Program-made: the position numbers and the translations under genes
Assembly: GCA_032173965.1 (NCBI GenBank)
Contig: JAVUNC010000019.1
Span: 10,899,234 to 10,963,233 of the forward strand
Source of the DNA: Sitta carolinensis
Lineage: Eukaryota > Chordata > Aves > Passeriformes > Sittidae
Length of the DNA stretch: 64,000 nt
Reading direction: 5' to 3'
The notes under the pieces: model-generated
The model's input: only the letters and a program-made list of their open reading frames with translations
What the model was told of the DNA's origin: nothing
Database searches by the model: none
In this document: one piece after another, positions 45,661-64,000 of the stretch
Numbering within the stretch: position 1 is the first letter of the stretch
How the letters are laid out: every line of letters begins with the position of its first letter

Positions 45661-48600
45661 TCCTCTGTGGCGTGGGGCGGGGGACATTCCCGTCCGGTGA
45701 CTGAGACGGGCAGGGTGCCCAGCCATCCTGGAACAAAGGACCGCTTTGATGCGTGGTTTCGGGCAGAGCTGATGAAAACTTTTTTTCCCTTGTGAAGCTT
45801 TCGCTTAGCCAGGTGGGTGCAGAATTTCTCTGTAGTGGTTCTGAGGGATGAAGGGGTTTCTCTGGCTTGTTTGTTTCAAGGATACGCAGCGGGCGTGCCT
45901 CCTGCTGCCAGACAAAGCCGGAGAAACGATGACGGAGTCAGGTCATACAGCAGTAGCTCTCAAAGAGCCTTGTTTCGCCCCAAGCCGTCTTTTCATTAAT
46001 TAACTGTTTCCTAAGCTTTTCCGAAGTGGAGGTGCACACTACCAAAGGCGGTGGGCTGGGAGAATCGCTGGTAAGCTTCTGTGAAGGAGAAGATGCGCCT
46101 GGGAGGAGGTGTCTGAAGAAGAGCTGGGGGATGGTGTTGCGGTAGAATGCTCTGGCCAGGCAGCCGGGAGAAATCTGCACAATGGTGGGAGGCAGCAGCA
46201 CATTACCAGAAACAGCAGGCTTCCCTGCGTCTTGCGTAGCTGGCATCTGGCACTCTGCTGCAGTTCCATGCTCGGCTCTCCTCTAGTGCCCTTGGTCTCC
46301 TCTCTGCCATGCCGCCTTGGAGGTGTGGAGAACACCCACTCCTGCCTGTGCTCATGGGGAAAGAGGGTGGTGTTCAGCACATACAGGTCAAAGATCTGGC
46401 CAGCTCAGACACAGGGTAAATAAACATGGCTGTGCTTTGCTGTAATTGGCAGAAGGAGCAGGAAGCATGTGTTCTCTCATCTGCTGTTTTGGAGGAATGT
46501 CCAGGTTGAAACAACAGCATTAACCCCAAATACCAAAATGGCTCTTGGGGCACAAAGGACACGTGGCAAGATTCTGACCTTGGCAGAGTTGCTAGATAAA
46601 TACTTAATTTGCTAGGAAAGAGCCATGTAACTCCTCTAAGAGCTCTAGCCATACAGGGGAGCCAGAGATGGAACAGATCCTCTGCTTGTTATGCAGGTTT
46701 GTCCCTGTGACTTTACCTGCCTTGCTGTGGTTTACAAAACCCATTTGCCTCTGGAAATAGTGGTTCTGTGACGCAGCCTGCAGTCAGCTGGTCTTTGCAG
46801 GTGCCCCAGGTACACCATGGAGGGAGTGTGGGCACACCAGAGCCCTTCAGGGCACACAGAGTGGCTCCAGAGCTCCTGCTGGTCCCATCTGTATCCTGGT
46901 TATCTCCTGTACGGCTCAGGCACATCCAGTGAATAGTCCTCACATTAGACAGATGCCTGCAAAGGCACTGGCTCCTGGGAATTACTCTGCCTGCTTTAAT
47001 ACTGCTTTATGCTGTCAGGGCAAGGTAATGGCTCTCGCTCTGTTTTTTATAGTGCAAGGCTCCCAATCAGATTCTGAAGCTGGGAAGAGATGCTTGCCCT
47101 GGCTCCGTTCCAGCTGCTTAGCTCTTGTCTCCACTAGCCTGGAAACATGTTTTAATGGTGTTTCGTTGTAGTCCCAGGCACAGCAGATGCAGAATGGATT
47201 TGGTGAGCTGCTGCAGACGTGAACAAGTTTAAAAACAAGGTCTTATCAGCTGATCTGGAGGTGCCAGCATAAGCTTGCTGGTGGGAGTGGTGATGACTGC
47301 TGTTCTCATTCCAGTGGCCTGCTGGAAAAGGCAGGTTTTCCCAGCCAGCTGGGCTTGTAAACAATATGATGTACAACCAGAGCAAAATGGTTTTCTGCTA
47401 ATGGCAAAAATCGGTGCTTTTTTTTTTTTTTTTTTTGGTTGGTTGGTTTTGCCGTTGTTGGTTGTTTTGTTGTTTGGTTGGGTTTTTTTAACCCTTGTTG
47501 ATTTCAATATGTGTTTTCTTCAGTAGTAACAAATGGGGTAAAACATTTCTGGTCTTGAAAGGAATGAATGATCTGATACAAAGCCAACCAGACTACCTGC
47601 TCTGTCTTCCTCAGAGTACATATCCCTACTGGAATTGGATGAGGCTTTGATAATACAGGAATTGCTTGCTCTGGTCCATCAGAACAAACACCGGTACCTT
47701 TTGTCTTGTCCATTTCCAGCTGTGGGCTGGAAGGTGGAAAGGTATGGGAAGCTCTCATGTCCTTTCTCTAGTGGTGTGAACATGAGTCACTGTGGCCAAG
47801 TCGTTGTAAAGCTGCCTTATCACCACCTTACCCTGGGTTTCTGGAAGGTTATGTGACGATGTGTGTTTTATTAGAGATTGTGGGTGGTAGGGAGCTGAAG
47901 CTTCTGGGACAGAGAGGACTGTTGGGAGGCTCCCTTCACGCTCTTTCCCTTCAGCTCCAGTCTCCTTGTGGGACAGCCCTTCTGCTTGAGCTGCAAATCT
48001 AGTTCCTTAGTCCTCATCCCCTGGGCCTCTTGCAGCCTGCTGATTAGCACAGACATTCCCAACACAAGCCTTCCAGTATATAGAAAAAAAGCTCAGAGCT
48101 TCACGGTCAGCTAGAGCTGGCATGTGTCAGCTGCTGAAAGAAGCAATCCTGGCCATGATCCCTGGACAGCCCTCCCTATTCCCCAGAGAGGGATCGAGGC
48201 ACATCAACAGTGCAATCAACTTGTGCTGCGTTATATATGACTCTGAGGATTGGGCAAACTGGTTGGATGAAGTCCTTCTGGGCTTGGAGACTGGCTTCAA
48301 AGCCATGTGAGGAGATGTCTGGATGCCAAGGAGAGTCCTGGTTTTGGGGTGTAGGAGAATGTGAGTGAGACAACCTCTTGCCTTCACTGCATGCTGTGTT
48401 GTTGCAGGTGCTTTGTTGTTGCTTTGGGACCTTGCTGGAAGGAAGCAGGCACTGCATTCCCTTTCTCTGGGCCTTGGATCAGTTTCTAGTGCTGTGATGT
48501 TTTGCTCCTTTGTCCTGAAGAGGTGTTTGCTAAAGGCAAACACATTGAGTTTATCTGAGGAATTCAGATGAAGAATTTTTTTCTTGCCTTTTTTTTCTCC

Positions 48601-51600
48601 CACAGGAGAATGGTTAAGTTGTGGTACAGGGGTCCGAAGAGTTTGTGGGATCTCTGTTTTTGGGAGATGGTCCTTTAGCTAGACATAGATACCTGATCAG
48701 ATACCTGCTTTGAGTGAGGGAAAGGACCAAAGACCTCTACGCATTCATTCCAAGTAATGCTCTTCAAATAATACTCATACCAGACTCTTATTGAGGGAAA
48801 AGTTGCAACACAATAGTCCCTCTATAGTACTTGAAATCATCTGTGTGTTGATTTAACTCAAGACTGTCTGCAGTGCAAGAAAAGCCCAGGCTGGAGGCTG
48901 GCATTGGGAAAGAACTTTGGGCAGAAGATGGGACTCTAGGTGTCCTCTTTTTTTGGCAATGGAGTGTAGAAACTTATGAGACAACTGGTGGCAGAGAGTG
49001 TTAGGGACGTTAGACTTTGAGTGACGTCTTTTGACTTTATAATGGCAGCTCAGAGATATGTTGGGTATAACCTCCCAGGATGCTGACTCCTGACTGTTGT
49101 CCTCTTTGTGTGTTCTTAGTGGCTCTAAGGGAGCAGTCATTTCTAACAACAGTGGCAGGCATCACAGGGCACCATTCCAGCTCTATGCCTCACGTGGACC
49201 TCAACATTTCTTGTTTTGCCTGTATTAGAGCCGCTCTGGAAGTACCAGCTTGGATGTGTAGCTCAGCAGCACTGGTTTGTCCTTTTTCTGTGGTTCTGCT
49301 CCAGGTGACCTGGGATGGTGACCCTGATCACAATGGCTCTTCTAGCAGTGGTGCAGGTGTTCCTGGCAGTGTCAGTGTGTCCTGGCTGTGCAGTGGAAGC
49401 CTCAGGGGCCCTGCACAGCTGACTGTAATCTCCTATAGTCTGTTTGCTTTCTGACGCTGTGGTATCAAAATAAGAAAATTTGTGATCGTGACACAGCCTC
49501 TATGATGGCTGCAACTTTGTCACTCTGTTTGCTTTTTACTGCTTTTATTTTATTTTTCAGCATCCGAAGTATTAGGTCTAGGTTTTGTTGTAGTGTCCCT
49601 TAGGAGTGAAGACTCGCTGTCTTTTATTTGCAGTTCCACTTCTAGCTTCATCGGAGGTCAACCAGTCATTCCAGAGACCGTTTGTTGCTCAACAGTAGTG
49701 AGCTGGCAGAGATCCAAGGAAAAACAAACCAAAAAATCCTCCCTGCTTTTATCAAGTCATTTTGCTTCCCAAGTGTATAACCTTGCTGTTTCTCCAGGTA
49801 GCAAAAGCATGTCTCGCAGGGGGAGACAGGGATAATTATGATAAAGCAAGACAAAGCCCTGTGTTTCCATTCCTAAATGGAAACCATTGCTGTCTATCTC
49901 CCAAATGTGGTCACTTGTTCTTGCTGGGGGTCAGACTTAGTCTTTTCCATAGGAAGCTTTTTTCCAGAACCCAGCTGTCTTTCTGCAACTACCTTACATC
50001 ACTTATATCCTTGGATCACCTTCTCCTACGGAAGAATCTACTGCTGCAAATCTGTTTCACTTCTTTACAGAAAGTGCTGGCAGACCATCTGCAGTTTGAA
50101 GGATTCTGCAGTTATTGTCTTGTGCATGCAGGGAGGCAGGGAACTGCATTATTTGAGTTGTCTGTAGAGGTGAGATCCCTGTCCTGTTGTAGCAGTCTCC
50201 TGATTTCCCAGTGCTTCTCCTCCCCCACCCCATAGTCTTCTACCATTAGGTGTCATAGCCTAAGCTTTAACATTCGCTTGGACCCATTTAATCTGGCATC
50301 CTTGTAGATGTTGTGGGTTGAAGAGAGAAGCAGTGAAGCTTCTAGCTCTTTCCTCTTAAAGGTCTTGCATGTGGGAGCAGTTTTGAGAGGCAGGAAAATG
50401 AGCTGCTGAAATTGCTGATGCTTAGCGATTTCGTGGTTATGCACTTGAATACAGGAGGAAGGTTTTTGCCTGGTAGGATGTACTTGCTGATGGATTCCCA
50501 GCTGATTGCTGCAGCTGCCACAAAGCTCAGTGCATGCATGTTCCTTCCCTGTCCTCCAAATGGGAGCAGAAGAGGGGAGATGAGATGGGTGCTGTTGGAA
50601 AGGCAGGCTGTTCTAGCAGCTCCCTGTAAGTAATGAAGATGTGCCAACTAGAGCGGAAACGTGCGGGTGGAGACCTGGGCTGGGACACCTGCAGGTCCAT
50701 GAGGACTGCAGCAGGATTAGCTGGGAACAGGACTCTCCATCTCTCAAGGAGCTCGGCAGAAAAGCATTTCTTCCTATTCCAGTCTGAGCCCCACCCTGCA
50801 AAAGGCAAACCATGATTTGTCCCCTCCTCTCTGCAGAAAACCTCTGAGTATTTTCTGCCTGGGTAGAGGATGCTCAGTGGCCCTTGCTGAATGTAACGGA
50901 GTAGGAAGAGTGCATATACAGCAGCCTCAGCCTGCCTGACCTTGGCTGCAATAGCAAGTGTTTCCTTTTTGGAGGGCTGAGCACCAAGTGTAGACCTGCC
51001 AGCATCGGGGAGAACTAGAAATAAGCTCTTTGGGGGGAAATTCCTGCTTTGGAAGGTTAAGTCAGCTCCCACTGGTGTTTGTTGCTTTTCTTTGTTGTAC
51101 AAGAGGTAGCAGCATTCAAATGACTTAGCAGCAGTCTCCTCTTTGTTTTCTTCTTGAGCAGCTTGTTTGTAGGTTTTGCATCCTCTGTCTAGCCTGGACA
51201 ATCCTCTGTCCACTGTTGAACATGAGAGCACGTTGGTACCTAGCAAAGTTATGCTTCCAGGATGGCACCCTTGGGGAGAAAGACTGAGGTTGTTATAGAT
51301 GTTTGTATGGCCAGTGAGAGAAGAAAATCCTCTTTTGGGATGCCTTGAAGGGTCTGAGGATGTAGTTGCAGGGTAGGATGAGTCTTACGTGCTGTGGATC
51401 AGGATGTTTTGATTTATTTTTCCTTCTCAGTTTGAAATCTTGCAGTTTCAAAAAACAAGTTGATTGCGAGGACTGTGAAACTTGAACATTTTCTGCTGGA
51501 AGGGCTGAAGAAAGAATGTTGCTGTATTAGAGATGCTGATGGTTTAACACACAGCAGTTTCACAGTTGAGGAGTAGTTCTGTGTACAGCGGAATTAATGA

Positions 51601-54495
51601 GGCTGATTTTCTATGGATCTGGGTCTGGTCTACCGGTCTCTGTTACCTAGCAAGGTGTGAGGTCTGGTGACTTTTTATCCTCTAAAATGTTCCTCTTCCC
51701 AGTGTGTTTGTATTGCACTTTTTAAAGATGGCAGCAAGTTCTCTGTATGGACAAAAGTGATGCTGCTATGAAAACTGTCAGCATTTCACAGTTGACCCAG
51801 TACCCACAAGGACTTGTACTGCTCAGCTGTGAGAGTTTTAGAGCAGAGTTCTAGTTTTTTGTATGTTGAGTATGAGGCCATTCCTGGGTATCTTCTTGTG
51901 TCCCAAGCATTGCCTGTGGTCCAGAGAACTCCCACTTGCCTGTTTCCCTGTTTGCAAGTGAGTCAGGGTATGTTTCCTTATAAGTTGGAACCAGTGATGG
52001 GGCCATTTAACCCTTTAGCAGTTTTTACCTTGGGTTCTGTGGAAGAGGTATGTGCCTGCTGAGCCTTCCTGGGAAGCTGTCTGGACTTATTTCAGAGCAC
52101 AAGAGGCAGCACTAACACCTTTTGGGCTACTAGCCTCTTTTCTCTAGGCCTGGGAGTTGTTGCACATTTCTTCCTGAGTTGTGCTCACCTGCAGTGGTCT
52201 ACATTAAGCAAGGCTTTCCTTATTGCTTTATTGCTTTTGATCCTGCTCCACGTGTGTTAGAAAGGTGGAAACAAGAATAACCAGGGGAACTGTTGACCAG
52301 AATGCTTAGCTGCCAGTTTCTGGAGAATGAGTTTGGAAGATAGGGTATGAGTGGCAACCAACTCTCAGCAAACCTATTTTTCCTTTTGAAATTATAGTCT
52401 ATGTCCTCTATCTTGACCTTAATGAGGATTTTCCTGCTATTCTTATAATATAGTTTTCTCCAAAGCAAACTGGCATAAGTAATGGTCCAGATGAGACTGT
52501 TTTGGTATAAAATGCCCAATATGCGGGGTGAACTGCATGTGACGCATGACAGGTACCCAAAAGTGAAAGATACAGTGAAGTATTACTCAGAATTGGTGCT
52601 GATGCTAGATCATGAAGTGAATGTGAAGTCAGCATTGTGACTTTGGGGGAGGATGACTCAGTTCTTGTTCAGAGGTGTGAACAGAAACCCAGTCTTCAAG
52701 AGACACGAGGTGTTTCTGCCCTGCTGAGGGTTCAGTAAGGGCTCTACTGTGTGTTGAGGGTTTGCCCCCCTTCCTGAGGGATGGATGTACATCAGGGGAA
52801 CAGAAACCAAAGAAGAGTTGAGAGGAGAGTTCAGGCCTATAAAACAAGTGGAGGAAAAGTGAGGCTAAAGGAGATGGGCAGGTTTAATAATGAGAAGTGT
52901 GTACTTAAAACAAGTGTCCCAGTGCTGTTTGTCATTTTCACTGTAAGTGCTGCAGTGAGGAGGAAGCTGGGCCTCCTATTACTCAGGGCCTGTTGCCCAG
53001 TAGCTCCCTGGAACTTGGGCAGAATGCACAGGTAAGGAGAAGAGGAGCCCTGCCAGAAAGGGGAGCTCTGCTTGATCTGTTCTTGTAGCTGGGACAGTGT
53101 TTCTGTTCTCTCAGTAAAACGGGCACAAGGCAGCTGCAGAACAAAGAGCTCAAACCATGCAGAGGTGGGTCCAGCAGGAGGTCAAAGGCAGATCTGCTGG
53201 CAACAAATCCCTCACCTCCTTCTGTGTAGCTTCTGGGCAGTTTGCCAGCTTCCTGGCAGCAGGGCCGTGGGCACTCAGGTTGCAGAGGCTTCTGCCAGCT
53301 CCAAGTAGCAAGGAGGTGCTGCTGGGCAAGTGCAGGGCATTACAGGAGGCTGGTTTTGGAGTGACCCGATAACAAGGTGGGAGGCAGCTTTACTGTTGAG
53401 TAATGTGAGGAGGCTGCTGGGGTGGCCCAGCTGGTGGGAGAGGCTGGGACTGTGCTAGCTGAGTGAGTCATGGAGCAGACAGGGTCTTGCTTTAAGGGGT
53501 CTTGCCTGCCTCTTGTGTCTCAGCCTCTGGCCTGTTGTGTTTCCCTAGCTCCTGGGCTTTGTATGCAGGGATCTTGCAGCCACACTAGCATTGTGGGTTG
53601 TAGCATTAGGTATTCCTGTGCAAAGGCAGTAGCTGACAGTACTTTCCCTTTGTATATCTGGAGGAAACGGGACAGGGAAAGAGTAGAGAGTTCTTAGGCC
53701 ATCCTGAGGAGTCCTTGGGCTGGCAGCAGGGTGGATGAAGATGGAAAAGCTCTTGGTGTTTCAAGTCAACACCTGCACAAGGATTATGTTAGTGTGACTG
53801 TAGCTGTTGGTGGATGTGAGCTTCCCCAGTCAGGCAGTGGTGTGGTATGTCCTGCTGGTGGCATGTCCCTTAGTGCCACAATTGGCAGTTCTGTGCTGAG
53901 GCTGCCATCCTCAGGATGTACTCTTCTGGTCAGGCAATATTTTGGCACAGTAATTCCACTGATGCCTCCCTGTCTGAGACACTCTTCTAGGACATTTTCC
54001 TTTGAAGAAGCAGAAAGCTTTGAGCTGGCATCCCTCCACTTTGTGTTCCCTTTCTTCTGCAGTGAGAAGAGGTGCTGATCTCTGACAGCCTCTCTGCATC
54101 AATGGTCTGTGGGCAGAAGGTGTATAGATTGCAACCCCAGCTGGTAACCACAAATCTCTGCTCTTAATTGGAAGCTGAATTAGTCTTCCCCCTGCTGGGA
54201 GTGTGGGTGTGTTGGAGGTCACCACTGGTTGTAGCCTTTTTGTCTCCTGTCTGCGTGGGCCACCTGTGCTGGTTTGCCAGCACTCCTGGCCACAAAAGCA
54301 AGAGGCACAAGAGGCAAGTGCCCTGACTGCTGCCTGCTGCCAAAGGGAGAGGGGAAGATGAAGGAGAAGGGCTTAGAGTAGGCAATCAGTTAAATGTGGT
54401 CTCTGACTGATTGAAGGAGGCTGTGGTACTTGTGTCTGGTTGTGGCACTCTGAAACAGCCCTGGGGCACTCAGCTTTTTCTTGGTCTCTGTGCAG
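45661..54495 (+). other. KLC4 5'UTR intron, about 8.8 kb
   Basis: No conserved exon was recognised on either strand. A 19-base T run at 47418-47436 is followed by G/T-rich low-complexity sequence to about 47490. The longest stop-free stretch is on the minus strand at 50527-51246 and shows no recognisable domain. The intron ends at a pyrimidine-rich acceptor at 54495. Confidence -1.
47418..47490 (+). repeat. Poly(T) and GGTTGGTT/GTTGTT low-complexity tract
   Basis: Nineteen consecutive T are followed by GGTTGGTTGG and GTTGTTGG-type units. It may be the reversed A-rich tail of an old retroposon, but no body was identified beside it. Confidence -1.
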
Positions 54496-61053
<6,558 letters not shown>

Positions 61054-64000
61054 GTAAGTACAAGACACCATCAAGAATGGCCTCAGCCGGCTGCCAGAGG
61101 GGAGGGACAGCCTGGCTGAGGGCTGTCCCCGCCTGGCCTGTCGTGGCATCCTTGTCTGCCTCCATTCATTCCCTGCACATTTCCTTCCCCTTTCTTGGCA
61201 TGAGCCAGCCAGCCCACAAAGGTGCGTGTCTGGGTCTGGCTTCTGGTGTACAGAACAGATGTTCCCAGCTGAGGGCTCCTGCTTCCAGGGAGCTCCCAGG
61301 CCCTGGCGGTACGCAGCATGAACTGGTCCTGGTCTGCCCTTAATCTTAGGCTTGTAACCTTATTAACATCTCTCCCTGCTGCTCCCCTCTGGAGGCCCTG
61401 GCTGAGAGCATCAGCCCCATCTCGGGCTCATCCAGCCTAGGAGAGCCATTTGGCTGTCTGTCCTGCACTGTGCCACTGACAATGCTGAGCCTGGGCAGGG
61501 TGGTGTGTGTGTGTGATATGCCTGGTGTGTTTATGACTGACTGACTGCAGGGCACAGGAATAGTCTGTAGCCAGTGTCTTTGCTGTCCCACTCTCCTGGT
61601 CTTGTGCCCTCAGCAGGATGTAGCCAAGCAGAAGGGATAAAAGGCAGGTCTTTGCAGGATGGCAAGCTGGACTGACCAGGGGAGGCAAGAGACTGGTGTT
61701 AGCTGAGGCACAGACAGGGCAACCTGAACCTGTCTAGGCTTGCTCTGAGGCTGAGGATGACTTTGGTCACTAGCACTGAGTTTGGAGAAAGGTAGGGATC
61801 CAGGGCTGGAACAGGTGCCTTTTGTCTCCTGCAAGCATTAGGATGGGGAAGAGGCAATGAGTGAGCATGCTGGTGGTGGGTGCTTGGCTCGAGGGCTGCT
61901 AGAGCTGTTAATGCTTGCATTCCTTCTGCAGACTCTGAGAGCATAGGGTAGCTGGGGTTGTTGCAGCCTGGCACAGGGAAGGCACTGAGCACATAGAGTC
62001 CTTTGCTGCCCCCTCACATCTGCTGTCACTAACCCTTCCCCACCTGGCTCTGCTCTATCCCCACCTGCATGAGCTCCCTCCCTTCCTCTTTTTCTTCCCT
62101 GTTGCCATGACAGCCCTTCAACACCCAAAGCCTGAAGCCTGCTGGCTCTCTTGATTGTGGATTGTACGCAGGAAGTGGCTGAAGGGATCTGAAAATCAGA
62201 CCTTCAAGTGGACCCAGCAGCTTTACCAGATGCAAGGCTGCCCTTTGCCCCAGGTCTTGGCACCGGGACCAAAGAGGGCCTTAGCTCTGGTAAGGCACCA
62301 ACTCTAGGCCCCTGCACTCACCGTTAGTAAGGAGGCTAGACAAGCACAGAGGGAGGGCTGCAAGTTTGGATTAGAATCACCTGGTCCCTATGCTGCCTGG
62401 TGTCTTTCTGCAGCTCCTCCTGACTGTGCTTGGTGTTGGGTGATCTCTTGCACTGGTGATGGTCTGGGAGACCTTTCTGACAGTCTCTGAGCTGATCATC
62501 CTAAGGCAAGTAGGCAGTGCCACCCTCTCCCACAGCCAGTCCCAGGGAGTAGACCCTGCTCATATGACCCTTCCCCAGGGGTCTTAGCAGAGCTTCCCTG
62601 ACCCAGAGTGCTGTAAATAGAGGATTCGAGGGCTAGCCCAGCACCCTGGGGGACACAGCTGCTGCCACATGACTCCTTTTCCAGCCTGCTGCACACATAG
62701 CCAGTCTTCTTTTCTGAGCCAGCAGCCCTGTGCTGAAGATCCCTGCAAAAGAAGGCTGAGACAGCTCCCGCTGCTGCTGTCTGTCATAGCCTGTTGTTTT
62801 CTGTGTTGGTCCAGAGACCTCAGATGTGCTGTCTTAAAGCAGCCACTGCTGCCCTCCCCTAGCTCTCCTCTGCTGCAGGCAGGGCTGTGGGAGCCCCAGG
62901 GTGCCCTGTGCCCACAGGTAGCTTTGGAAGCACCCCAGTGCCTGGACCAGCTGTTTGCTACCCAGGTAATTTGGGATGTGACAGCAGGGGTTTGGCACCA
63001 GCCCTATAGTGCAGAGGCCTTGGCAGGTACGCAGGGCCCAGGAGCAGGTAGCCCTTGGTGCAGGAGACCCAGGCTGTTCCTCCCTGAGCTAAGCTGTTCC
63101 TGCCAGCCCATAGCAAAGAAATGAGGCCACAGTTTCAGCCTCACAAGACTCTCTCCCTGCCCAGATGTGGTCTGTGGTCTCTGCATGCAGTCTGGGCCTT
63201 GTCCCACCTGCTCCCTAGGTGACCTACAACCTCACAGCCTTGTAAATTGTGTCTTTCTCCTCTCTGTGCACTAGGCTTAAATGCCTCCCGAGACTCCCTC
63301 TTTCCCCTCCACCGCAGTCACCTGGATGTTTGTGTTGTATCTTCCGACTTTTTCTCCACACCATCCCTCCTTCCTCGGCGAGAGCTCCACACCAGTCCCC
63401 CAACCCTCCTGGCGCGCGAGGACACCGCGACGCCTGCAGAGGAGTGCCCGGCCACATGGCCCAGCTCCAGTCCCGTGGCCAGCAAGAGCAGGAAGAATCT
63501 GCGAGGGGCTGCCAGCTCCCCCAGGCCAGGGTGACGGGCCACCGTCCCCTTGCATGCCCCCACCCCTGGCCTGCCCTTGCACATCCCTGGGGCCCAGGCC
63601 TGCAGGGGACTGTCTTCACTCCAGGCTTGCCGACTCCATTGTCCATTCTCAGCCCTCCTAGCTTGTTCCCTCCATCTCTACAGAGGCTTGAAGATGGAGG
63701 ATGATATGGGACAGTGAGGCCTGGCCTAGGCAGGGCTGTCATGTGCCCAGTTGCTTTTTTCCCTGTAGGCTTAGCTGATACTAGTGCCTCGTAGCAAACC
63801 TGTGCTGGTTCCCAGTGAGATGGGCTCTCCCTGCAGCACAGGGCAGTCCCCATCTTGCTACCCTCCTCCCTGCTGAGCTCTGTAACCCAGGAGCAGTGTG
63901 TGGGTCTCTCTGTAGGGCAGTGCATAGAGCTGCTGTACAACCAAGATGAGGTGAGGGGGCAACATGCAATGACTATGTACAGAAGCTGGCCAGCACATGC
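61054..64000 (+). other. Right end of the window: KLC4 intron (presumed)
   Basis: The next KLC exon, which in the family begins DGxGSLxRSGS and leads to RRSSE, was not found in this 2.9 kb. Open frames around 62670-63120 and 63250-63700 show no family resemblance. A short GT run is present at 61501-61515. The remaining KLC4 exons are presumed to lie to the right. Confidence -1.

Noticed and set aside
50527..51246. Minus-strand open frame of 239 codons in the KLC4 5' intron
   Set aside because: No recognisable domain, no good start context, and no repeat or gene signature; length alone is not persuasive.
62669..63700. Possible KLC4 terminal exons in open frames near the right edge
   Set aside because: No RSGS, RRSSE or KRASSLN-type motifs of KLC tails; acceptors alone are not enough.

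Overview
This is vertebrate nuclear DNA, almost certainly from a bird. CR1 LINE tails of avian type are present (about 2975-3449 and 16556-16628), there is an endogenous-retrovirus pol fossil (2553-2786), and exons are small with GT-AG introns. A very GC-rich core with tiny introns suggests a gene-dense microchromosome-like region. No bacterial, plasmid or CRISPR feature is present. Four protein-coding genes could be reconstructed exon by exon, using splice sites and reading phase to join them.

Layout: (1) 1-25446, plus strand: a PACS-family sorting adaptor. The first coding exon lies left of the window; 20 downstream exons from 6835 to the stop at 25446 are seen. (2) 26472-40732, minus strand: CUL7, a cullin-family E3 scaffold with 29 coding exons and about 1958 codons. 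It meets PACS tail to tail, with poly(A) signals only about 240 bp apart. (3) 42176-43754, minus strand: MRPL2, mitochondrial ribosomal protein uL2m, six exons and 303 residues. (4) From a CpG-rich promoter shared with MRPL2 (43755 onward), plus strand: KLC4, kinesin light chain 4. Its coding exons run 54514-61053 and the C-terminal exons lie beyond the right edge.

From memory, CUL7(-)-MRPL2(-)-KLC4(+) is the order and orientation on human 6p21.1. Human has no PACS gene there. Human PACS1 sits beside KLC2 on 11q13, and PACS2 is on the same chromosome arm as KLC1 (14q32). A PACS gene beside KLC4 therefore looks like a third PACS copy from the vertebrate whole-genome duplications, kept in this bird and absent from mammals. 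This is the most interesting observation in the window. The second is that this CUL7 carries an extra block of about 270 residues resembling the armadillo-like middle of CUL9, which human CUL7 lacks. It still ends like CUL7, with no RBR module.

Two exons (one in PACS, one in CUL7) are exactly one base short of the phase their neighbours require, and a second PACS exon may be one base long. As everything else is intact, small assembly indels in GC-rich sequence are the likeliest cause, but real lesions cannot be excluded. The four genes have separate cellular roles: acidic-cluster cargo sorting, ubiquitin ligation, mitochondrial translation and kinesin-1 cargo binding. Their adjacency reflects conserved synteny, not an operon.
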